Origin: CAUPWF01 sp964369775
GTDB taxonomy: Bacteria; Bacillota; Clostridia; Lachnospirales; Lachnospiraceae
Assembly: GCA_964369775.1 (NCBI GenBank)
Contig: CAYJHQ010000015.1
Span: forward strand, 1 to 64,000
DNA length: 64,000 bases
Reading direction: 5' to 3'
Under the pieces are notes generated by a model. That model did no database searches. It was not told the DNA's origin and worked only from the letters and a program-made list of their open reading frames with translations. Positions 1 to 8,573 of this stretch are shown piece by piece. The first letter of the stretch is position 1; every line of letters starts with the position of its first letter. The translations under genes were made by a program, and so were the position numbers.

Positions 1-579
1 TACATTTTGAAAATACGAAATTCCTGCATTTACACCATTTGTAATGGCTTCAGATGTGATAGTGGCACCACTGATACTATCAATCATGCCATCTCCACCA
101 TCACCTGATTTAGTAACAGTCAACTCCGAAGCTGTTTGATCTTTAAATTGGTCTTTAAACGCTGGATCAGTAGCGTTCATACCTAATCCCGCTGTCTCTC
201 CAATACTTAAAAATGAAATTCCTGTAATTGCCCCCTCTAGAGTCACTCCCATTACAAATCCGATATCTCCAGCGTACCCTTCTGACGTATTTATCGATAG
301 CACATACCCCAATTTCTCTCCGTCCTTTATCGCCTCTACTGCTTCTAGAAGTTCAATGCCTTCAAATCCCAATGTCGTCAACTCTGAAGTGGCTACAGTT
401 GAATCAAATCCTTCTACAGATACAAAGTCTGTAGCTTCTGAAAAAATCTCTCTAAATGATTCTTGTTTTGCATTTTCTTTTGCTTCTGCTATTGGTTGCT
501 TTGTAATTTCAAATACACCACCAAGCAAAAATCCTGATATTATAGTAATTAATGTCAATACAATTATATTCTTTTTCAT
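1..579 (-). CDS. rnfG: Rnf complex subunit G (partial, C-terminus beyond left edge)
   Basis: The reading frame opens at ATG 579 and stays open to the left edge (193 codons), so only the last few residues are missing for a family of about 200. RnfG is a membrane-anchored flavoprotein of the ferredoxin:NAD+ oxidoreductase (Rnf), which couples electron flow to ion export. One hydrophobic segment lies at residues 4-22. The flavinylation motif SGAT occurs with its acceptor threonine at residue 173 (DSISGATITSEA). A strong ribosome site (AGAGGAGG) precedes the ATG, and the gene starts 1 bp after the rnfD stop codon, so it is translationally linked to rnfC and rnfD. The usual partners rnfE, rnfA and rnfB would lie beyond position 1. 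Confidence 0.93.
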   Translation of the reverse strand, partial: MKKNIIVLTLITIISGFLLGGVFEITKQPIAEAKENAKQESFREIFSEATDFVSVEGFDSTVATSELTTLGFEGIELLEAVEAIKDGEKLGYVLSINTSEGYAGDIGFVMGVTLEGAITGISFLSIGETAGLGMNATDPAFKDQFKDQTASELTVTKSGDGGDGMIDSISGATITSEAITNGVNAGISYFQNV

Positions 580-580
580 C

Positions 581-1513
581 TTACTCGCCTCCTCTTCCAA
601 ACGGCTTAGGGATTGATATTTTTTCAATCAGAGGAACTAAGAGATTCGAGAATATAATCGCATAGGACATTCCCTCTGCTGCCCCGCCAAATACACGGAA
701 GATAGCTGCCAGAATCCCGATGAAACATCCATATATCAATTGACCTCTCTTTGTAATCGGTGATGTTACATAATCAGTTGCCATAAACCATACACCCAAC
801 ATGAATCCACCGCCAAGCACTTGAGTTGCTAAAAAGTTCAAGTCAAATCCTTGTCCACCAAATAGCAAAATAAAAAGTGAAAAGCTTAAAATAATAGTTC
901 CTGGAATTCTAAAATCAATAATTTTTAAATATAGTAAAATAGCAGCTCCGATTAAAATTGCAATTGCTGATGTCTCCCCTAATGTACCTGCAGTAGTTCC
1001 GATAAACTGATCCATAAGTGAAACTGAAAGCTCTTCTCCTGCTTTTAGTTGTGCTAACGGTGTAGCTCCTGTAAAGGTATCATATGCAAAGTCTGTCATT
1101 CTCCCTGTAAAAGAAAGTAATAGAAAGCATCTAGCTGCAAGAGCTGGATTTATGATATTTTGCCCTAAACCTCCAAATAATTGTTTTACGAGTAGTATCG
1201 CAAAAGCACTCCCTAATACACACATCCACCAAGTAGCTTCTGGCGGAAGATTAAGTGCTAACAACAACCCTGTAATAGCTGCGCTCATATCTTTAACGGT
1301 CTGCTCTTTTTTTAATAACTTACAATATAAAAACTCAAATACAATGGCTGAAAACGTTGTAATTCCAACAATTATTACTGCTTTTACTCCAAAGTGGTAG
1401 AACGAGAAAAAAGTCGTTGGCAATAGCGCGATAAATACCCATAACATGATATTACTTGTGGTAATTTTATGCCGTAAATGCGGCGATGTAGAAACACTGA
1501 GATTTGTATTCAC
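581..1513 (-). CDS. rnfD: Rnf complex subunit D (integral membrane flavoprotein)
   Basis: This 310-residue protein has many hydrophobic helices and the covalent FMN motif TGATPL, with Thr151 as expected acceptor. It matches RnfD/NqrB, a membrane electron carrier of the Rnf ion pump. It begins with GTG whose G is also the last base of the rnfC stop codon (TAGTG), a classic arrangement for translational coupling. Charged ends and the block GGLGQNIINPALAARC (residues 114-129) are typical of the family. The order rnfC-rnfD-rnfG is the standard operon order in Clostridia. Whether the complex pumps Na+ or H+ cannot be judged from this subunit. Confidence 0.96.
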   Translation of the reverse strand: MNTNLSVSTSPHLRHKITTSNIMLWVFIALLPTTFFSFYHFGVKAVIIVGITTFSAIVFEFLYCKLLKKEQTVKDMSAAITGLLLALNLPPEATWWMCVLGSAFAILLVKQLFGGLGQNIINPALAARCFLLLSFTGRMTDFAYDTFTGATPLAQLKAGEELSVSLMDQFIGTTAGTLGETSAIAILIGAAILLYLKIIDFRIPGTIILSFSLFILLFGGQGFDLNFLATQVLGGGFMLGVWFMATDYVTSPITKRGQLIYGCFIGILAAIFRVFGGAAEGMSYAIIFSNLLVPLIEKISIPKPFGRGGE

Positions 1514-3005
1514 TATTTTTTCACCTCGCTTTTCTTAGTTCTTTTAAGAGCCAGTACTGTTCGTTTAGCTCCAGCTATAGATTGCTTTAAGTGCCGCTTG
1601 GCGGGACAGCTGTAGCTACAACATCCGCACTCAACACATTCTAATCCTTGCATTTTTTCAAATGCTTCATAATCTTTTCGCTCCCCAATCTGACTCAGTC
1701 TAGACGGGACCAAGCGACAAGGACAGACGCTTACACAGCGACCGCAGTTGATACACGCACTCTCTTTTGAATTTCCCACTTGGTCCTCCAATAGGCCTAA
1801 GAAGCAAGATGTAGTCTTTGTAACAGGTATTTCTGTTGTAAATAGTGCAAATCCCATCATCGGNNNNNNNNNNNNNNNNNNNNNNNNNNNNNNNNNNNNN
1901 NNNNNNNNNNNNNNNNNNNNNNNNNNNNNNNNNNNNNNNNNNNNNNNNNNNNNNNNNNNNNNNATGTAGTCTTTGTAACAGGTATTTCTGTTGTAAATAG
2001 TGCAAATCCCATCATCGGGCCACCTGCGATTATCTTATTAATATCTTCTCGAAATCCTTCACATTGCTCTAATAATTCATTCACCATCATTCCGATTGGA
2101 ACTAGATAATTTCCCTTTTTTATTGCAGCCTCCCCAGTAATAGAAAGTACTCTCTCTATTACTGGTTTACCTTCCTTTACTGCGCGATGAATCGAAACTA
2201 GAGTCTCCACGTTTTGTACAACACAACCCGCATCCGCTGGTAATAAAGATGAATTAATCGCTCTACCTGTTGTAGCATAAATTAGTTGACGCTCTCCACC
2301 TTGAGGGTATTTAGCTTTCAAAACGGCCACACTCATACGATCTTTATCTTTGATTTTCTTCTCTATTAATTCCACGCAATCTAATTTGTTCGACTCTAAG
2401 CCAAATATCGCTCTTGCATTTGGAAAAAGTTGCAGAACTATACTCACGCCACTAATTAACTCATCTGGATATTCTAACATCCTCCTATAATCTGCTGTTA
2501 TATATGGCTCACATTCTGCTGCGTTGATAATAAGGTATTCTATAGATTCTGGATCCTTTGGCGATAGCTTTACTTTCGTCGGAAATCCAGCCCCTCCCAT
2601 TCCTACTATTCCTGCATCGGAGATTTTTTTTAGAATTTCTTCCCGATTAAGAGTCGAGACATCATCAACAGCCTCATACTCCACTTCATCATACTGATTA
2701 TCATTCTCAATAATTACACATTTCACTTTTGCACCAGAAGCGTTGTAGCGTGGTTCAATTGACTTTACTTTTCCAGAGACACAAGAATGTACTGGTGCAG
2801 AGACAAAAGCGTCACAATTACCAATCATCTGACCTTTCATAACATAGTCTCCAACTTCTACACAAGGTTCTACTGGTGCTCCGATGTGCTGTGACAAAGG
2901 AATTGCAACTACACTTCCTGGTGTAATAACCTCAATCGGTTTGTCATATGCATGCGTTTTCCCATCATCTGGATGAATCCCGCCTTTAAACGATAGAAAC
3001 TTCAT
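1513..3005 (-). CDS. rnfC: Rnf complex subunit C (interrupted by scaffold gap)
   Basis: RnfC is the peripheral NADH-binding, iron-sulfur subunit of the Rnf complex. The N-terminal part (from ATG 3005) carries the FMN/NADH-binding region with GIVGMGGAGFPTKVK, and the C-terminal part has two 4Fe-4S motifs, CINCGRCVSVCP and CVECGCCSYSCP. A run of 100 Ns at 1864-1963 splits the gene. The 55 bp on each side of the Ns are identical, and merging them gives one open frame of 445 residues, the normal family length; the cysteine motifs would then start at residues 366 and 405. I therefore treat the gene as intact. The coordinates given include the artificial gap and duplicated copy. Confidence 0.93.
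1809..2018. other. Assembly gap flanked by an identical 55-bp overlap
   Basis: Positions 1864-1963 are exactly 100 Ns. The 55 bases before the gap (1809-1863) and the 55 after it (1964-2018) are identical. A 55-base shared end is what two de Bruijn contigs share when the k-mer size is 55, and 100 Ns is a common placeholder. The real distance is most likely minus 55 bp, which restores rnfC in frame. A true tandem duplication of 55 bp is possible but would break the gene. Confidence 0.93.
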
Positions 3006-3101
3006 ATCTGTTCCTGCCTTTCGATTTATTAATTATTTTTTTATCTATAAATATTTATCTATTTTGACTATACTAAACTGAACAAAAAAAATCCACCAAT
3101 T

Positions 3102-3131
3102 GTTTTGTATTTTTTGTACAAAATACAAAAC
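3102..3131. promoter_or_regulatory. Perfect 12-bp inverted repeat upstream of rnfC
   Basis: Arms GTTTTGTATTTT and AAAATACAAAAC are exact complements around a 6-base centre TTGTAC. The element sits about 100 bp upstream of the rnfC start, in the 170-bp intergenic space between pepD and rnfC. It is too AT-rich for an efficient intrinsic terminator but is suitable as an operator for a dimeric regulator. It does not match the Rex consensus TTGTTA-N6-TAACAA. Its position suggests control of the rnf operon; a weak pepD terminator is the alternative. Confidence 0.45.
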
Positions 3132-3175
3132 ATCTTGATGAATTTTTAACAGTTTTTGTTCAATTTTACTTGTTT

Positions 3176-4621
3176 TTATTTATCTTCCAAAACCCCTATT
3201 AGTAATTTCCATGTTCTTTCTAATGATTTAATATCTAATTTTTCTTTTGGTGAATGTATATCATGAAGTGTAGGACCTATAGCTACGCAGTCTAAACCAT
3301 TTATCTTAGATGCAAAGATGCCACATTCTAGTCCTGCATGTATCGCAGAGACTTCTGGCGCTTCTCCATATTGACTTGTATATATTTTAACAACCTTATC
3401 TCTTAATGGTGACTCTTTTTGGAATGCCCACCCAGGATAAGAGGCACCTATTTCGCAAGTACCACCTATAGATGTTATGGCGAACTTCATTCTTTCTACC
3501 AAGAAATCTTTAGCCGATTCTACAGAACTCCTAATTCCATACTGAATATGAATTGAATTTTTATCTGCAGTCAAAACTCCCATATTTAATGAAGTTTCTA
3601 CTAGCCCATTTATCGCTCCACTCATCTGTTGAATACCATTTGGGAAATTCAAAAGGACAGTGAGTAATTTTTGCAGACTATCTTTTGTCATTACTTGGTT
3701 CGTATTTCCTTCAACACCTACACATTCCACCTCTAATTCCGAATCAGACGAGAGATATTCCAGCTGTAATTCTTTATTCATTTTAGCGACAGTAGATTTT
3801 AAAATAGCTTCATCTTTGTCAGAGACAATAATCTCTGCTGTGGTATAATTTGGTATTACGTTATCCTTTTTACCACCATTTACAAAGATAAGATTTAGGT
3901 CTATTGCATTATTCAATGCATATAACACTCTTCCCATTAATTGATTTGAATTCCCTCTACCTCGATGAATGTCACATCCTGAGTGACCACCTACTAAACC
4001 TTTAATGACAAGTTGATGTTTGATTCCACTACCTTCTATTGTGCGAACCGGAATATCACCTTTTATATAGGATCCACCTGCACAGCTCGTTGTAATAATT
4101 CCTTCATCACTAGAATCTATGTTTATCATAGTTTTCCCTTGAAGATTAGATAAATCTATATGGCTTGCTCCTACTAGCCCTATTTCTTCATCTACTGTAA
4201 ACACAGCTTCAATTTTGGGGTGCTTTATAGTTTTTGAATCAAGCACAGCCAGTGCCATTGCTACAGCAACGCCGTCATCGCCTCCTAATGTAGTTCCTTT
4301 AGCCCATAGATGCTCTCCATCTGATTCCAACTGTAATCCTTCTGTTAAAAAGTCAAATGTAAATCCTTCTTCCTTCTCGCAGACCATATCTAAATGCCCT
4401 TGTATAATAACAGGCTTTTCATCCTCATAACCGTTAGTAGCTTCTTTTGTGATAATAATGTTAAACCATTCATCTTGAACGACTTCTAATCCTCTCTCTT
4501 TTGCAAAAATAGCACAGTAGTCGCTGATTGGTTTCATATTATTTGATCCGTGTGGGATACTACAGATCTCATAAAAGAATTTGAGTACTTCTTTTGGTTC
4601 TAATTCATTTAAATTAATCAT
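3176..4621 (-). CDS. pepD: Aminoacyl-histidine dipeptidase (PepD family, M20)
   Basis: The protein of 481 residues matches the cytosolic zinc dipeptidases of the M20 family (PepD, Xaa-His dipeptidase), which release amino acids from a broad set of dipeptides. Visible metal and catalytic motifs are GHLDMV (His76, Asp78), LGGDDGVAV (Asp115 or Asp116), the glutamate pair in FTVDEEIGL (145-146), and later GGHSGCDIHRGRGN and SAIHAGLECG with a terminal His. Length agrees with the family. A ribosome site GGAGG lies nine bases before the ATG. The gene stands alone between the rpsA terminator and the rnf operon. A role in peptide nutrition or recycling is inferred. Confidence 0.92.
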   Translation of the reverse strand: MINLNELEPKEVLKFFYEICSIPHGSNNMKPISDYCAIFAKERGLEVVQDEWFNIIITKEATNGYEDEKPVIIQGHLDMVCEKEEGFTFDFLTEGLQLESDGEHLWAKGTTLGGDDGVAVAMALAVLDSKTIKHPKIEAVFTVDEEIGLVGASHIDLSNLQGKTMINIDSSDEGIITTSCAGGSYIKGDIPVRTIEGSGIKHQLVIKGLVGGHSGCDIHRGRGNSNQLMGRVLYALNNAIDLNLIFVNGGKKDNVIPNYTTAEIIVSDKDEAILKSTVAKMNKELQLEYLSSDSELEVECVGVEGNTNQVMTKDSLQKLLTVLLNFPNGIQQMSGAINGLVETSLNMGVLTADKNSIHIQYGIRSSVESAKDFLVERMKFAITSIGGTCEIGASYPGWAFQKESPLRDKVVKIYTSQYGEAPEVSAIHAGLECGIFASKINGLDCVAIGPTLHDIHSPKEKLDIKSLERTWKLLIGVLEDK

Positions 4622-4654
4622 TTCTAATTACCTCCACTTTTCATTACATAAAAG

Positions 4655-4691
4655 ATACTCTGACACCATAAATTTTATACTGTCAGAGTAT
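4655..4691 (-). terminator. Terminator after rpsA
   Basis: Arms ATACTCTGACA and TGTCAGAGTAT pair perfectly over 11 bp with a 15-base loop, and the minus-strand RNA continues with CTTTTATG. It lies 38 bp after the rpsA stop codon and just before pepD, so it probably ends the cmk-ispH-rpsA transcript. The T-tract is short, which makes it moderate rather than strong. Confidence 0.7.
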
Positions 4692-4728
4692 TGTGTAGTC
4701 ATAGCCACATCACATATTCAACTGAATG

Positions 4729-5820
4729 CTAAGCTTCTTCTGAAACTTCGTCTAATTCTTCTATTTCTTCTGATTGTAAAGCTTTGATACTTAAGCTAAT
4801 CTTCTTATCAGCTTCGTTTAGGTCTACAACCATTGCTGTAATCTCTTCTCCTACTTTCAATGCATCTGTAGGCTTTTCTACATGATCACGTGAAATCTGA
4901 GATACGTGTAGTAACGCATCTACTCCTGGAGCCAATTCGACAAAAGCTCCGAAATCAGTCATTCTTGCCACTTTACCTACAACAGTTTGTCCAACTGCAT
5001 ATACTGTACTAGCATTTACCCAAGGGTTACTCTCTGGGAATTTAAGACTAAGTGCAACTTTAACATCGTTGATATCTTTTACAAGCACATTCACAGTATC
5101 GCCTGCTTTGAAAAGTTGTTTTGGATCATCAACTCTTCCCCAAGACATCTCTGAGATATGTAAAAGCCCATCAATTCCACCTAAATCAATAAAAGCACCA
5201 AAGTCAGTCACGTTCTTAACTGTACCTTCTACAGTATCTCCTACTTGAAGGTTTGCAAATAATTCTTTTTGTTTTTCGACTTTTTGAGCAACTAATAACT
5301 GTCTTCTATCACCAATTACTCTGTTTCTTCTTGGGTTAAATTCACTGATAACAAATTCAATTTGCTGTCCTGAATACTTACTTAGGTCTTTCTCATATGA
5401 ATCAGATACTAAACTAGCTGGGATGAATACACGTGCTTCCTCAACTACAACACTTAGTCCACCACCTAGTATTTGAGCTACAGTCGCTTTAAGAACCTCT
5501 TTGTTCTCATAAGCCTCTTTAAGCTTTTCATTACCTTTTTCTGCTAGTAATCTCTTATAAGTGAGTAATACTTGACCTTCTCCATCATTCACCTTTAATA
5601 CTTTTACAGTCATTGTATCTCCAATTGATACAACATTGGTTAAGTCTATACTTGAATCATTTGTGTATTCATTCTTAGAAAGAATACCATCTGACTTATA
5701 TCCTATATTCAGAATAATTTCTTCTTGCTTAACATCAATTACTGTCCCCTCGACTACTTCACCATTACGAATCGTCTTAAACGACTCCTCTAACATTTGT
5801 TCAAAACTTAATTCCAACAT
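4729..5820 (-). CDS. rpsA: S1 RNA-binding domain protein (ribosomal protein S1 homologue)
   Basis: The product (363 residues from the chosen start) consists of four S1 OB-fold repeats. Repeats three and four are clear from VEGTVKNVTDFGAFIDLGG and VVGKVARMTDFGAFVELAPG; the first two are more diverged. It ends in an acidic tail rich in Glu. Such four-repeat proteins act in mRNA binding at the ribosome. I chose ATG 5820 because AGGAGG lies nine bases upstream; the in-frame TTG at 5838 overlaps that ribosome site and is unlikely. The gene overlaps the 3' end of ispH by 20 bp in another frame. In several clostridia ispH and S1 are reported as fused, so this may be a near-fusion. Confidence 0.92.
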   Translation of the reverse strand: MLELSFEQMLEESFKTIRNGEVVEGTVIDVKQEEIILNIGYKSDGILSKNEYTNDSSIDLTNVVSIGDTMTVKVLKVNDGEGQVLLTYKRLLAEKGNEKLKEAYENKEVLKATVAQILGGGLSVVVEEARVFIPASLVSDSYEKDLSKYSGQQIEFVISEFNPRRNRVIGDRRQLLVAQKVEKQKELFANLQVGDTVEGTVKNVTDFGAFIDLGGIDGLLHISEMSWGRVDDPKQLFKAGDTVNVLVKDINDVKVALSLKFPESNPWVNASTVYAVGQTVVGKVARMTDFGAFVELAPGVDALLHVSQISRDHVEKPTDALKVGEEITAMVVDLNEADKKISLSIKALQSEEIEELDEVSEEA

Positions 5821-6655
5821 TAATTTGAACCTCCTCAATTAAATTCTTGGGTGTTGAAGCACCCGCTGTTATACCCACTTTCTTAACTCCAGCTAATTTC
5901 TCTATCTCTAGATCTTTTACCGTCTCTATAAAATGAGTATTCTTACATGCGTTCCTACATATTTCAAATAATTTTTGTGTATTTGAACTATGTACGTCCC
6001 CGATAACTATCATAGCCTCTACATCATTTGCAATTTCATATGCTTCCGTCTGGCGTTCTCGCGTTGCATTACAAATTGTATTTAAAACAATTACATCATA
6101 CCTCTTTTTTGAAACAATTTCAACTATATTTCGAAATTTATTGTAATTAAATGTCGTTTGAGCTACGATACATAACTTTTTATCTAGATTTTTTAGTAAT
6201 TCCTCTACTTCCTCTTCAGAATGTACAACTGCTATTTCTCCATTTGACCACCCTACAATTCCTTCTACTTCTGGGTGTTTTTTGTCTCCTACAACGATAA
6301 TGAATCTACCTTCAGTACTTTCTTTATCGACAATTTTATGGATTTTCTTTACAAATGGGCAAGTTGCATCTACATAAGGAATTTTTTTTTCCTCAAGATG
6401 TGTGTAAATAGACTTTGCCACACCGTGTGATCGTATAATCACTTTGCCTGCCTCTAATCCCTCTAGTTCTTCCTCAGTATGTAAAACTTCCACACCTTTA
6501 CGCTTCAAGTCATCGATTACCTCTTGATTGTGAATGATAGGTCCATAAGTAAATATCTGTTCACCCGTACCTTTCTCCACTTCATCAAACACTTTTTTTA
6601 CAGCTCTCTCTACACCAAAGCAAAATCCAGCTGTTTTCGCTGTAATCACTTCCAT
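5801..6655 (-). CDS. ispH: 4-hydroxy-3-methylbut-2-enyl diphosphate reductase
   Basis: IspH makes IPP and DMAPP in the last step of the MEP isoprenoid pathway using a 4Fe-4S cluster. The three cluster cysteines are visible: Cys12 (AGFCFGVERA), Cys99 (VDATCPFV) and Cys195 (NTICNATRERQ). Substrate-binding histidines occur in IIHNQ (His42), RSHGV (His77) and GDKKHPEVEG (His127), with the catalytic Glu following the latter. The length of 284 is normal. It starts 10 bp inside cmk and ends 20 bp inside rpsA, so the three genes must be co-transcribed. No other MEP gene is in the window. Confidence 0.97.
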   Translation of the reverse strand: MEVITAKTAGFCFGVERAVKKVFDEVEKGTGEQIFTYGPIIHNQEVIDDLKRKGVEVLHTEEELEGLEAGKVIIRSHGVAKSIYTHLEEKKIPYVDATCPFVKKIHKIVDKESTEGRFIIVVGDKKHPEVEGIVGWSNGEIAVVHSEEEVEELLKNLDKKLCIVAQTTFNYNKFRNIVEIVSKKRYDVIVLNTICNATRERQTEAYEIANDVEAMIVIGDVHSSNTQKLFEICRNACKNTHFIETVKDLEIEKLAGVKKVGITAGASTPKNLIEEVQINVGIKF

Positions 6656-7311
6656 TGTCTACACGCTCCTACGATTGACTCCACTACTTCATCAATGTTC
6701 ATATTCGATGTATCTAGTAAGATTGCATCCTCTGCTTTTTTAAGCGGTGCAATTTCTCGCTGCATATCTCTTTGGTCGCGTTGTTCAATATCATGCGCAA
6801 CTTCCTCTATATTACACCTAAATCCTTTATTTTGCAACTCCATAAATCGTCTTTTTGCTCTTGTTTCTACACTTGCAGTTAAATATATCTTCAAATCAGC
6901 CTGTGGTAGAATGTTCGTACCAATATCTCGCCCATCCATAACCACGTCGTTTTGAGCTGCTAATTTCCTTTGGATTTCCAATAAATTTTCCCTTACACAT
7001 TCAATACTAGAAAATATTGAAGCAGCTTCACCAACAGATTCTCTTCTTAATTTATCTGTTATATTTTCTCCATTTAAAATTACTTGTTGATAATTATTTT
7101 CATAGATTAATTCAATATCAATTTTTTTACAGTGTTCCGCAATCATTTCTTTATTGTTTTCACTGATTTCATTTTGTAAAAAATATACAGCCATAGCTCT
7201 ATACAAAGCCCCTGTATCTACATATATATATCCTTTTCTTTCAGCAACCATTTTTGCAACTGTACTCTTCCCTGCTCCTGCTGGACCGTCTATTGCTATA
7301 TTATACCCCAT
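6646..7311 (-). CDS. cmk: Cytidylate kinase
   Basis: This 221-residue P-loop kinase phosphorylates CMP and dCMP. Residues 7-17 hold IDGPAGAGKST (Walker A), followed by YVDTGALYRAMA and later VVMDGRDIGTNILPQAD, the nucleotide and substrate motifs of Cmk. The C-terminal REIAPLKKAEDAILLDTSNM region is typical. The gene overlaps ispH by 10 bp. The order cmk-ispH-rpsA is a recurrent arrangement in Clostridia, which supports all three calls. It follows a flavoprotein gene by 20 bp, and the ribosome site AAGGAG is inside that gap. Confidence 0.97.
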   Translation of the reverse strand: MGYNIAIDGPAGAGKSTVAKMVAERKGYIYVDTGALYRAMAVYFLQNEISENNKEMIAEHCKKIDIELIYENNYQQVILNGENITDKLRRESVGEAASIFSSIECVRENLLEIQRKLAAQNDVVMDGRDIGTNILPQADLKIYLTASVETRAKRRFMELQNKGFRCNIEEVAHDIEQRDQRDMQREIAPLKKAEDAILLDTSNMNIDEVVESIVGACRQWK

Positions 7312-7331
7312 ACATCCTTACTCCTTTTTTA

Positions 7332-8573
7332 TCATTCTATATTTAATGCTGCTAGATACGCAGTTGACCAGGCTATCTGCAAATTAAACCCACCCGTTAA
7401 TGCATCTAAATCGAGAACTTCTCCAATAAAATATAAATTTTTATATAACTTGGACTCCAACGAAGACGGAGATATCTCTTTTACGTCAATTCCACCTTTT
7501 GTTATAATCGCTTCTTTAAACCCTCTTGTTCCTATCGCAGTAAAATGCATATTTTTCAAAATATGTAGTAACTGTAATCTCTCTTCCTTAGAAATTTCAT
7601 TTACTTTTTTATTGTTATCAATCTCGCTTAACATTATTACAATCGGTATTAATTTTTGCGGTAACAACTTGGATAGTGCATTCTTAAATTGCTTGTTTTG
7701 AAATTCTTGAAAATCTCTCAATAGCCGTTTATCCAATTGTTCATTACTAAGGGACGGTTTTAAATCTATATATATATCCAACTCTCCCTCGTTCAATTTT
7801 TCTGTCACATATGAACTTCCACTTAAGATAAGGGGACCACTAAGACCAAAGTGCGTAAATAGCATCTCGCCTTGATTTTGGTATAGAATTCTTTCCTTTT
7901 CTTTCACCGTCACTTGTACATTTTTCAATGAAAGTCCTTGCAAATCGGACACGTAGTGCTCTTGTACAACTAATGGTACAAGTGCTGGATACAACTCTGT
8001 AACTTTATGTCCTAGCTCCTTCGCCATTCGATAACCCGCACCTGTAGATCCAGTGGTAGGATAACTTTTACCTCCACTTGCTACTATACATGCATCCGCT
8101 TCAATTTTTTGTTGGTTTTTTAAAACTATTCTAGAAAACTTTCCAGATTCACATTCAATTTTATCAACTTCTGTGTTTAAGTGTATCTTCACACCTAACC
8201 GTTTCATCTCCTTTTCCATCCCAGTAATCACATCAAAAGCTTTGTCGGATGCTGGAAATACGCGATTACCACGTTCAACTTTCGTACTAATTCCTATTTC
8301 ATTAAAGAACTCAATTGCTTGTTCATTAGTAAAGCTATAAAAACTACTATACAAAAACTTTTCATTACTTATTATAGAGGAAAATAAAATATCCATATCT
8401 GAGGCATTTGTGATATTACATCTGCCCTTTCCAGTGATGTATAATTTTTTTCCTAATTTTTCATTTTTCTCAAACACAATTACTTCATGCCCATTTCTAG
8501 CCAGAAATATCGATGCCAACATAGATGCTGCTCCACCGCCAATAATTACAACCTTACTCATTTTCTTTTTCAC
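7332..8573 (-). CDS. NAD(P)/FAD-dependent oxidoreductase, HI0933/BaiN-like family
   Basis: The 413-residue protein begins with an FAD-binding Rossmann motif (VVIIGGGAASMLAS) and the block LGKKLYITGKGRCNITNAS, diagnostic of the HI0933-like flavoprotein family. The end has the second FAD contact, GEVLDLDALTGGFNLQIAWS. Members are cytosolic flavoproteins of mostly unknown substrate; some relatives act as bile-acid ene-reductases (BaiN), which cannot be claimed here. GTG 8573 has GGAG ten bases upstream; ATG 8561 is an alternative start. The gene overlaps the upstream regulator by 20 bp and is followed by cmk, a neighbourhood shared by many Firmicutes. Confidence 0.88.
   Translation of the reverse strand: MKKKMSKVVIIGGGAASMLASIFLARNGHEVIVFEKNEKLGKKLYITGKGRCNITNASDMDILFSSIISNEKFLYSSFYSFTNEQAIEFFNEIGISTKVERGNRVFPASDKAFDVITGMEKEMKRLGVKIHLNTEVDKIECESGKFSRIVLKNQQKIEADACIVASGGKSYPTTGSTGAGYRMAKELGHKVTELYPALVPLVVQEHYVSDLQGLSLKNVQVTVKEKERILYQNQGEMLFTHFGLSGPLILSGSSYVTEKLNEGELDIYIDLKPSLSNEQLDKRLLRDFQEFQNKQFKNALSKLLPQKLIPIVIMLSEIDNNKKVNEISKEERLQLLHILKNMHFTAIGTRGFKEAIITKGGIDVKEISPSSLESKLYKNLYFIGEVLDLDALTGGFNLQIAWSTAYLAALNIE

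Noticed and set aside
1748..1969. Open frames running across the Ns on either strand
   Set aside because: They consist mainly of unknown residues and oppose rnfC.
1513..3005. rnfC as a pseudogene or as two split genes
   Set aside because: The break is made by 100 Ns with an identical 55-bp flank; merging restores a normal reading frame.
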